A stretch of 49,078 bases of DNA from Pyrinomonadaceae bacterium (lineage in GTDB: Bacteria > Acidobacteriota > Blastocatellia > Pyrinomonadales > Pyrinomonadaceae). Below are positions 25,206 through 32,287 of this stretch, piece after piece. A program made the position numbers and the translations under genes. The notes beneath the pieces were generated by a model that was given only the letters and a program-made list of their open reading frames with translations, did no database searches and had not been told where the DNA came from. Location: the NCBI GenBank assembly GCA_030840675.1, contig JAVEEA010000025.1, positions 1 to 49,078 of the forward strand, read 5' to 3'. Each line of letters starts with the position of its first letter. Position 1 is the stretch's first letter.

Positions 25206-25521
25206 GACCTACCTCGATTCTGCCTATGAAATGGCGCCATCGGTTTAACTTCGGATACGGCGAATCTAGTCCACCGGGATCACAGTGTTGCGGCTGCGTG
25301 CGGAGGTTACCAGTTAACCCGGGCGAACTGCGACGACCAGATTCAGGACCTGATTCTGTGCGAAGCAAATGTGTGGTCGGATCTGAATCTGCCGGCTGAA
25401 GAAACACGGTGGGCGATGAAAAAAGGGAAGGCACGAACGAGCGTCGTGCCTTCCCTTTTTTCTGCTGGTACCGATTGAGGCGCGGCGACTGGTTGTCAGT
25501 CGCCGCCCTCGGGTTTCACAC
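25206..25521. other. Convergent intergenic region (316 bp)
   Basis: The gap between two converging genes holds the bidirectional terminator at 25418-25462 and a near-perfect small palindrome at 25338-25358 (arms CAGATTCAGG and CCTGATTCTG, one mismatch). No coding signal was recognised. Confidence 0.55.
25418..25462. terminator. Bidirectional intrinsic terminator
   Basis: Perfect 19-bp arms at 25418-25436 (GAAAAAAGGGAAGGCACGA) and 25444-25462 enclose a 7-base loop. The six A residues on one side and six T residues on the other supply a U-tract for transcripts arriving from either direction. It separates the 218-aa gene from the HYR/PxKF gene. Confidence 0.95.
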
Positions 25522-28500
25522 CTATTTGAACTTAAAGATAGCAGTGTGATTGCTACCGTCATTAAGAACAACATTCAACTGGCGACATGTGTTCTTCCAT
25601 GAACTATCTGTCTTCCAAACGTAGTTGTAACGATCCGAGCCGCTATCGTAGCTAAGGCTACTGTTGCCGGCTGTTACCGTTTCCTCAATGTCGGATAACG
25701 GAGCACCGGTGTCGCAGGCGACTTGCTGCGAGCTCGGTGAATCGGCCGCGAAAATATTCAGGCCCTTATACCCACTCAAGCTGAACTTCGTGGGTACCGC
25801 TTGACCCGCCTTCATCTGATTAATCGTCGGCAGGTTGTCAACTGGCTGGAAGAAGCCAGTAAAGTTGTAAAGGACGGTTACGGTAAACGTGCAAGAAGCC
25901 GTATTGCCGTGTGAATCCGTCGCCGTTGCCGTGACGGGCGTTGGTCCCATGTTAAAGACGGAGCCGGACGCTTTGCTATATCCGATGGTGATGGGCGCAC
26001 CGCAATTGTCCGTTGCAGTCGCGTCCGGATAAGTAACAGTCCTGCTTGTCGCCGTGGTACTCAGCGGCAGATAGACAGTGATGTTTGCCGGACACGAAAT
26101 CACGGGTGGCGTGTTGTCATTTACAGTGAAGATCACAGTGTCACTGTTCGTGTTGCTGTGACCGTCGGTAACGGTAACCGTAACGGTATGCGGACCGTAG
26201 CCCACCAGAGTTCCGGGTGCCGGAGACTGCGAGAGCGTCACCGCGCCGCAGTTATCAGCAGCCACGGTGCTGGGCCGGTAATCAGGGATTGCTGCCTGGC
26301 AGGTAGCGTCAGCATTAGCTGAGGAATCTGCCGGAGCGGTGATGGTTGGCGGCGTATTATCAACCACAGTCACGCTCTGAGTGGCTGTCGCTGTATTACC
26401 CGACGCATCAGTGGCGGTGTACGTGACAGTGGTAGTACCCACTGGGAAGTTATTCCCCGAGGGAACCCCGCTGCGTGAAATCGTGACTCCGGCACAGTTG
26501 TCGTTAGCCGATGCACTACCCAGAGTCGCATCGCCGACGACCGTTCCGCAGGAGGTGGCGCTCGGTCCAGTGTTAACTGTCACGCCAGCTGGCGCCGTGA
26601 TCGTCGGCGGGATGGCTGGGCTTTCGGTAACGGTCACGTGCTGGATGGCCGTCGTCACATTCCCCGCCCCATCGGTCGCCGTATAAGTGACGATCGTGGT
26701 GCCAGTTGGGAACACAAAGCTTTCGCAAGTTCTGGTGGGATTCCCTGGAATCGGACAAGCGAATGTTGGGACACCCGAACGAGTGATCGAAGCCGTTCCG
26801 CAATTATCCGTCGCAGTTGCGACACCCAGCTCGTCATCAAGCGTTGCCGTGCAGGAGCTGGTAGTAGCGGATACGTCGGCTGGCACGAGGAGTGTTGGCG
26901 GCGTGCTATCCGCACCGGAAGAGCTGATCGTTATGGTCTGAGTGCAGGATGCAACGCGGTCCGAGTCGTCAGTCGCCGACCAGGTGATTGTTGTCGTCCC
27001 AACCGGATATGGATCGCTGGTCAGGTTGAGATTATCGCTGCGCTGACTCGTTATTTGTATATTGCTACCCGTCGCCGCTGGCGTACCGATGTCGGTAGCA
27101 GTAAGAGTTTTTCCATCGCAGTCGGCCGCCTGGAAGTTCTTATTGGCCGGACACGAGATAGTCGGTGCGTCAACTGACGTAACGACTATGTGCTGCGTAC
27201 AGGAAGCGGAGCGTGCGTTAGGATCACTGCACTCCGGCGCATCGTTACATTCAGCCGCGGTCCAGGTGATTGTTGTCGTGCCAACCGGATAGCCATCGCT
27301 CAAGGAGCGATTGTCATTCCGGACGCCTGTCAAAACTGCATTGGTGCCGGTAAAGCTTGGCGGGTTGACAGCTACTAACGCTTCATTGGAACTGCCGGAG
27401 GCTGTGCCCGACTGATCCGCCGCGCACGTAATCGTGGGCGCCGCGGTCTGAGTTACGGTCACTGTGAAGCTGCAGCTGCCGCCTCCAGCGGCGGAAGAAA
27501 CACTCACCGGGGTTGTGCCTACCGCGAAAAACGTGCCGGAGGCTGGTGAACTCGTGACCGCGCCACAGTCGCCGGAGGTTTCGATATTACCGGCGAAGTT
27601 GACGAACGCACCATCTTGTCCGGCTTGAGTAGTATTGGCCGCCACCGTCATATTCAGAGGGCAGGCCAAAGCGCAAGTCGAACCGGTATCTCCAGCTGCT
27701 CGAATCTCCACCTTTGACGTGGAAGAATTACTTGTCGGGTGTGGATCTGTTGTGGTGCTGATGATGTCAACTTCACTAGTCAGAATGGAAGTCGGTGCAC
27801 CGGAGCTGACGTCATAGTTAATTGTGAAAGCAGAGGTTGCCCCTGAAGGCAAATTACCGGCGGGCGTACAGTCAACCACGCCCAGGCTCTCAGAACACGT
27901 AAAGGATGTACCGCTGCCGGCGGTGGCAGAGGTAAATGTCATGTTGGCGGGCACGTTCTGTTTCACATGTACCGCCGCAGCTGCGTCCGGACCATCATTT
28001 CTCAAATAGACGCTAAACCCCGTAGGGTCGCCCGGGGTTACGGGAGCTGTTGCTGTACTGTCACTAAAAATAATCAGGTCGGCCGCCGCATTGTCGGGAT
28101 CGGTAACGGAGAAGAAAGCGGTCCCGCGACTTCCGAAATCTGCGCTTGAATGGATCGAGGCGCGCCAGATTCCCCGGTTGTCGATGACCAGGCCATTGAC
28201 AACTGATGTGGTGCTGCTTGGCAGCGTGAATATAAGCTCCTGGGGATCGGTGGTAATCTCGACCAGTGCCGCCACCGTTCCGTCAGTTCCGTCAATACTG
28301 AGCAGTCTCCCACTCAAATCGGCACTCGCCCTAACACAGACCTGGTCCGGCGGCCTCGACATGCCGTCGCCCACGCTGAACGTGTCTTTCGGGGTATTAG
28401 TGCAAACGCCGCTGACAACTTCGTAGGTGGCGAGGGTGTCGAGGGCGAGCGGCGGAAGCGGTGACAATGGAGCGAGCCATCTGGTTGCCGCGTATCTTGA

Positions 28501-28716
28501 ACGCGCCTCCCTGACACCCACGTGGTGGGTGGCGGTCCTGGCAGAATGTGCGGCATTGGCCGCTTTATCATTCGTCGAGGCCAAAGAAGCGGTATAAAGC
28601 GCGGAGGCAACAAGAATCGAAAATAGCGTGCCCAAACAAATATATGATGCAAGAGCGCGAACCCGAGGTCGGGCACGATCGGTTATCGCAATCGTAGATG
28701 TTCTTTTTGTTTTCAC
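25522..28716 (-). CDS. Large secreted HYR-domain protein with C-terminal PxKF domain (1064 aa)
   Basis: A basic N-terminus and one hydrophobic segment (LGTLFSILVASALY, about 28-45) direct secretion. A DUF11-like domain (YLRNDGPDAAAAVHVKQNVP) precedes a chain of HYR-type Ig-like modules. Each module is recognisable by an opening such as PTISCPANKN, PTITAPAGVT or PVISCPANITV, then a DNCG block and VGTTTVTYTATD. The last 110 residues carry AGQAVPTKFSL, the P-x-K-F motif of the PxKF domain. Such proteins are extracellular and probably adhesive or structural. The frame opens at a GTG at 28734. The GTG at 28716 is chosen because GGAAGGG lies 9 bases before it. It ends just short of a bidirectional terminator. 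Confidence 0.87.
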   Translation of the reverse strand: MKTKRTSTIAITDRARPRVRALASYICLGTLFSILVASALYTASLASTNDKAANAAHSARTATHHVGVREARSRYAATRWLAPLSPLPPLALDTLATYEVVSGVCTNTPKDTFSVGDGMSRPPDQVCVRASADLSGRLLSIDGTDGTVAALVEITTDPQELIFTLPSSTTSVVNGLVIDNRGIWRASIHSSADFGSRGTAFFSVTDPDNAAADLIIFSDSTATAPVTPGDPTGFSVYLRNDGPDAAAAVHVKQNVPANMTFTSATAGSGTSFTCSESLGVVDCTPAGNLPSGATSAFTINYDVSSGAPTSILTSEVDIISTTTDPHPTSNSSTSKVEIRAAGDTGSTCALACPLNMTVAANTTQAGQDGAFVNFAGNIETSGDCGAVTSSPASGTFFAVGTTPVSVSSAAGGGSCSFTVTVTQTAAPTITCAADQSGTASGSSNEALVAVNPPSFTGTNAVLTGVRNDNRSLSDGYPVGTTTITWTAAECNDAPECSDPNARSASCTQHIVVTSVDAPTISCPANKNFQAADCDGKTLTATDIGTPAATGSNIQITSQRSDNLNLTSDPYPVGTTTITWSATDDSDRVASCTQTITISSSGADSTPPTLLVPADVSATTSSCTATLDDELGVATATDNCGTASITRSGVPTFACPIPGNPTRTCESFVFPTGTTIVTYTATDGAGNVTTAIQHVTVTESPAIPPTITAPAGVTVNTGPSATSCGTVVGDATLGSASANDNCAGVTISRSGVPSGNNFPVGTTTVTYTATDASGNTATATQSVTVVDNTPPTITAPADSSANADATCQAAIPDYRPSTVAADNCGAVTLSQSPAPGTLVGYGPHTVTVTVTDGHSNTNSDTVIFTVNDNTPPVISCPANITVYLPLSTTATSRTVTYPDATATDNCGAPITIGYSKASGSVFNMGPTPVTATATDSHGNTASCTFTVTVLYNFTGFFQPVDNLPTINQMKAGQAVPTKFSLSGYKGLNIFAADSPSSQQVACDTGAPLSDIEETVTAGNSSLSYDSGSDRYNYVWKTDSSWKNTCRQLNVVLNDGSNHTAIFKFK

Positions 28717-28795
28717 AGCATTAATCCCTTCCACTTTTTACATACCGGGATACCGAACGCAGAGTGCTTAGACCCTGTCTCCTCAGGTGGGAACC

Positions 28796-28824
28796 GCAGG
28801 TGGATGCTGCATGCACCCACCTGC
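28796..28824 (-). other. Hairpin downstream of the second beta-helix gene
   Basis: Arms GCAGGTGG (28796-28803) and CCACCTGC (28817-28824) pair, with three further inner base pairs after one mismatch. On the minus strand it lies 29 bases after the stop at 28853, but the following sequence has no U-tract. It may stabilise the 3' end or attenuate rather than terminate outright. Confidence 0.5.
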
Positions 28825-28852
28825 GAATAGACTAGAGCTAACTGCCTGGACT

Positions 28853-29788
28853 TTACTTCGGTGCCGTCGCACCGGGCAGAGCTTCGTTACCGGTGTTCCC
28901 CGCCACATGGTTGTTGCCGAAGGTCACGTAGGTGCCGCCGCCCGCGAAGGCATTGCTTAAGTTGCGATAGATATTGTTATCGCTCAGGCGAATGGTCCCG
29001 GCTACCGCGTTAAAGCCGTTGCCATTGGAAGTTACCTGATTTGTGCTGGAATTAACGACGGCGCCGTTGTTGACTAGTATGCCGTCGCTGGAGTTGTTAT
29101 CAACCACGGAGCGACTGATGTTCCCCGTGCCTCCCAGCGCTTCAAGGCCCTTGGCATTGCCTGCCAGCACGACGTTATCGTAAAAGCAGTTGAGTGTGCC
29201 GACGGTTGTGTTCTGACGTATCCCGTCACCCGAATTGTTTTCGATAATAGTGTCCTTCACCGAGACGTTGAATGTTCCGGAGCCGGCGGTGAAGTTTATC
29301 TCGATGCCGTCAGAAGTTGTGGCATTACCGGACTTGAACCCGGAGATAACGCAGCCCTCTATGTAAACCGCGCGGGCCGATGTGATATTGACGCCGTTTA
29401 CACCCGTCCCAGCGCCATTGATCGATAGATTGCGAAGACGAACGATCTTGGTTTGCGGAGCGCCGCTGCCAGAATCGTTGACATTCACTCCGTTAGTACC
29501 CGCGGCCAGGATAGAGCCCAGGGTGCCGGCGCCGTCGATGGTAATGCTCTTGGTGATCGTGACGGTTCCAAACCCACCTGGATCGATACAGTCAATCTCA
29601 CCGCCATCAGCGGTTTTTGAAATGGCACCCGCAAATGTTTTGCACGGCGCGGTGCGGCTGCATGGATTGGCGTCATCGCCAACACCGGATACCCAGGTGC
29701 GGGTTGCCTGCGCCTGGGCTAGAGATGTCACTGCGAAGATAAACATCATGACTGTTAAGATGTTTAAGATTGACCGGGTCTTACTCAT
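28853..29788 (-). CDS. Secreted right-handed beta-helix protein (311 aa), paralog of 23300-24271
   Basis: A signal peptide (about 1-26, ending AQA) is followed by the same mature N-terminus as the first copy: TRTWVSGVGDDANPCSRTAP, then KTFAGAISK and DPGGFGTVTITKSITIDG. Repeats such as NNSGDGIRQNTTVGTL and NNSSDGILVNNGAVVN form the predicted beta-helix. AAGGAGAATT sits just ahead of the ATG at 29788. The two copies are similar at the N-terminus and diverge along the helix, as expected for an old duplication with changing surface. Role and ligand are unknown, and adhesion or glycan binding is conceivable. Confidence 0.85.
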   Translation of the reverse strand: MSKTRSILNILTVMMFIFAVTSLAQAQATRTWVSGVGDDANPCSRTAPCKTFAGAISKTADGGEIDCIDPGGFGTVTITKSITIDGAGTLGSILAAGTNGVNVNDSGSGAPQTKIVRLRNLSINGAGTGVNGVNITSARAVYIEGCVISGFKSGNATTSDGIEINFTAGSGTFNVSVKDTIIENNSGDGIRQNTTVGTLNCFYDNVVLAGNAKGLEALGGTGNISRSVVDNNSSDGILVNNGAVVNSSTNQVTSNGNGFNAVAGTIRLSDNNIYRNLSNAFAGGGTYVTFGNNHVAGNTGNEALPGATAPK

Positions 29789-30009
29789 TGGTTAATTCTC
29801 CTTATACATTTTCTAGGTGTTGGGTTTGAGCCGCCACATCATAAAATGGCGCCACAGAGTATCCGAAAGTACTTGCTGTTCTTTTGCGACGATTTAATTC
29901 GAACAGTCGAAGGTTGATTGCAGTCGCGAAGCGATGCCCTTAGAGGTTGATCTAGTCCACTTCTACAGGTTGCTGCTTATCGCGAGACATCGGCGGGTAA
30001 CGTTGGGAG

Positions 30010-30030
30010 CCGACAAAATTCCGACAAAAT
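30010..30030. repeat. Two direct 10-bp repeats one helical turn apart
   Basis: CCGACAAAAT occurs at 30010-30019 and again at 30021-30030, so the copies start 11 bases apart. Such spacing is typical of a site bound by a dimer in tandem. No regulator is identified. Confidence 0.5.
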
Positions 30031-30121
30031 CCAGAAACGGCCAAAGGCTGCAAGACATGACTTCTCAAGAGGGCGGTATTTAAGCTATTCCATACAAGAA
30101 GTCAAGCATTATTTTTGACAC

Positions 30122-30140
30122 AATTTCAACGTTTGAAATT
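30122..30140. promoter_or_regulatory. Perfect dyad, candidate operator ahead of rmlB
   Basis: AATTTCAA (30122-30129) and TTGAAATT (30133-30140) are perfect inverted repeats around a CGT spacer, directly downstream of TTGACA at 30115-30120. The site is 67 bases before the rmlB start. Binding by a dimeric repressor is possible, but nothing in the window names it. Confidence 0.45.
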
Positions 30141-30206
30141 CCATGTTATTTTCCCGCTGTTTATTCTTCTGCGGAAGTGGTTGACAGAGAGTTGATTTCT
30201 CGTTAA

Positions 30207-31241
30207 ATGAGTTTCATGCGAAAAATTTTCATTACCGGCGGCGCGGGTTTTATCGGTTCCGCCTTTGTGCGACTTCTGCTCGCTGAACTGCCTGACTGCG
30301 AACTGACCAACTTTGACGCCCTGACGTATGCCGGTAATCCGGATAACCTGGAAGAATTACACAACGAGCGCCACCATTTCATTCAGGGTGATATTGCGGA
30401 TTCCCGTGAAGTTCTAGGGGCCCTGGAAGAGGGCACGGACGTGCTGGTCAACTTTGCCGCTGAGTCTCATGTAGACCGCAGCATAGCCTCGGCAAAGGAG
30501 TTTATTCGGACAAACGTCCTGGGTACACAAGTGCTGCTGGATTGCGCCCGACAGCGTGGCGTGCGCCGTTTTATTCAAATCTCGACTGATGAGGTAATGG
30601 GCAGCTTGCCCGAGGATTCCACCGCATACTTCGTCGAAGATTCTCCGTTTGCCCCCAACAGTCCTTACGCGGCTTCCAAGGCCGCGGCGGAACATCTGGT
30701 GCGTGCCGCGCACCACACTTTCGGCCTCGACACCGTGATAACTCGGTGCGGAAATAACTACGGCCCCCGCCAGTTTCCGGAAAAGTTCTTGCCGCTTGCA
30801 CTTTCAAATGCCATGAATGATCAGCCCATCCCCGTTTACGGTGACGGCCGCAACGTTCGAGACTGGATCTACGTTGACGACCACTGTCGGGCGATACTCC
30901 TTGCTATGGAAAACGGACGGTCGGGAGGGACCTACAACATCGGCGCTCGTAACGAACAGCAGAATATCGATGTCGTTCATTCGTTGCTTGATACGCTGGG
31001 CAAGCCTCGCTCGCTGCTTAGTTTTGTGCAGGATCGTCCGGGGCACGATCGTCGCTATGCCATGGATCCCACTCTAATTGAAACTGAATTGAACTGGCGA
31101 CCGCGCGAGACTTGGGAGAGCGGCCTACAAAAAACCATTCATTGGTATCAGGAAAATGGACGTTGGCTCGAGCGGACCCGCAGCGGCGCCTATCAGGACT
31201 ATTACCGTCAGCAATACGGCGCGGAGATTCAAGCGACTTGA
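30207..31241 (+). CDS. rmlB: dTDP-glucose 4,6-dehydratase (344 aa)
   Basis: RmlB converts dTDP-glucose to dTDP-4-keto-6-deoxyglucose, the branch point for dTDP-rhamnose and for 3-amino sugars. The NAD motif FITGGAGFIGSAF (8-20), NFAAESHVDRSI (82-93), the catalytic T-D-E in STDEVMG (126-132), YAASK (154-158), and RCGNNYGPRQFPEKFLPL are all in place. One oddity is Met131, where most homologs have Tyr (STDEVYG). The catalytic Thr127-Asp128-Glu129 and Tyr154/Lys158 are intact, so activity is expected. Translation may begin at 30207 or at the ATG at 30216; no strong Shine-Dalgarno sequence decides. The stop codon overlaps the rmlD start as TTGA. Confidence 0.92.
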   Translation: MSFMRKIFITGGAGFIGSAFVRLLLAELPDCELTNFDALTYAGNPDNLEELHNERHHFIQGDIADSREVLGALEEGTDVLVNFAAESHVDRSIASAKEFIRTNVLGTQVLLDCARQRGVRRFIQISTDEVMGSLPEDSTAYFVEDSPFAPNSPYAASKAAAEHLVRAAHHTFGLDTVITRCGNNYGPRQFPEKFLPLALSNAMNDQPIPVYGDGRNVRDWIYVDDHCRAILLAMENGRSGGTYNIGARNEQQNIDVVHSLLDTLGKPRSLLSFVQDRPGHDRRYAMDPTLIETELNWRPRETWESGLQKTIHWYQENGRWLERTRSGAYQDYYRQQYGAEIQAT

Positions 31242-32110
31242 GAGTTCTGGTGACAGGCTCGGGAGGAATGGTCGGTCGGGCACTCGTGGCGCATTGTCGC
31301 GCGAGTGGAGACCTTGTCTTTTCCTACGACCATCACAGTCTGGACATCAGCGACGCCGACGGTGTCATGCGAAGGGTGCAGGAAGACAGACCGGAAGCGG
31401 TCATTAACTGCGCTGCGTGGACAGACGTGGATGGCTGCGAGCGTGATCACGAGAGAGCCTTTGCAGCGAATGCTCGCGGACCGGAAAACCTTGCGCTCGC
31501 GAGCCGCCAACTGGGTGCGGTTCTGATCACGATTTCCACTGACTATGTTTTTGCCGGGGACAAGGACGGATTTTATACGCAACGGGACCAGCCTCATCCG
31601 ATTAGCGTTTATGGCATTTCTAAACTGGAGGGTGAACGTAGTGCCCAACAAGCCTGGGCTCGGACGGCCGTAGTCCGCACTGGTTTTGTGTTTGGTGCGG
31701 GAGGCAACAATTTCCTGAGTACGATAATTTCACGCGCGTCGCGCGGGGAGCGACTGAAGGCAATCGGTGATGCGTACGGCACGCCGACGTACGCGCCTGA
31801 TTTGGCACAGCGCTTACGGGAATTGGCTGTGCTGGATCTTCCGGGAATATTCCACGTGGTGAACGCCGGACCGGGCGTCAGTTATGCGGAGTTTGGCCGG
31901 GCGGCGCTGGATCTTGGTGGCTTTACCTCGTTGCCACTGGAGTCCGTGTTGGGGGACAGTTTAAGCAGACCGGCGCCGCGGCCGCGAAATTCCCGGCTTC
32001 ACTGCCTGCTGTCGGCAGCCATTGGCCTGGCCCCGCTGCCATTGTGGAGCGAGGCTCTTGAGAATTTTGCGGCGCTCGACGCGCTCACCGGGGCAGCCAG
32101 CAAGAGCTAG
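31238..32110 (+). CDS. rmlD: dTDP-4-dehydrorhamnose reductase (290 aa)
   Basis: RmlD performs the last step to dTDP-L-rhamnose, an NAD(P)H-dependent reduction at C4. The SDR features are VLVTGSGGMVGRALV at the N-terminus, NCAAWTDVDGCE, the active-site strand ISTDYVFAG with VYGISKLEGE (YxxxK), and the family block YGTPTYAPDLAQRL. A longer frame opens at 31112 within rmlB, but that part is antisense-like and has no homology. The TTG at 31238 overlaps the rmlB stop (TTGA) and has GGAG about 12 bases upstream, which suggests coupled translation. Length is normal. Confidence 0.92.
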   Translation: MRVLVTGSGGMVGRALVAHCRASGDLVFSYDHHSLDISDADGVMRRVQEDRPEAVINCAAWTDVDGCERDHERAFAANARGPENLALASRQLGAVLITISTDYVFAGDKDGFYTQRDQPHPISVYGISKLEGERSAQQAWARTAVVRTGFVFGAGGNNFLSTIISRASRGERLKAIGDAYGTPTYAPDLAQRLRELAVLDLPGIFHVVNAGPGVSYAEFGRAALDLGGFTSLPLESVLGDSLSRPAPRPRNSRLHCLLSAAIGLAPLPLWSEALENFAALDALTGAASKS

Positions 32111-32215
32111 CACGGCCTTCGCTTCCCTCGCGCTGAGGGTGGCGACCAGGCCTCTGAAGCGCAGGCGCTGCTTCTTTTTACTCGTTTGCTTTCCCTTGTT
32201 TCCCCTATTTGTGGC

Positions 32216-32243
32216 TTGCCAGACGCGAGGCGTCTGTTATTAT
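32216..32243 (+). promoter_or_regulatory. Candidate promoter with an internal palindrome ahead of the Wzz/BY-kinase gene
   Basis: TTGCCA (32216-32221) and TATTAT (32238-32243) are separated by 16 bases, each matching the sigma70 consensus in five of six positions. The spacer contains the perfect inverted repeat CAGACGC-GAG-GCGTCTG (32220-32236). A protein bound there would block RNA polymerase, so regulated expression is possible. The start codon is 45 bases downstream. Confidence 0.5.
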
Positions 32244-32287
32244 TCTCTTATCTTCGAGTGGTCCTGATTTGAGGTCTGGAAACAAAG

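Larger units (their letters stand above)
29789..30206. other. Divergent intergenic region (418 bp) between the beta-helix gene and rmlB
   Basis: This AT-richer gap should hold promoters for both flanking genes. It contains two direct repeats at 30010-30030 and a perfect dyad at 30122-30140 next to a consensus TTGACA (30115-30120), but no -10 box at proper distance was found. No coding signal was recognised. Confidence 0.5.

Noticed and set aside
31112..31237. 42-codon upstream extension of rmlD
   Set aside because: It lies wholly in the 3' end of rmlB in another frame. The TTG start overlapping the rmlB stop gives the canonical RmlD N-terminus.
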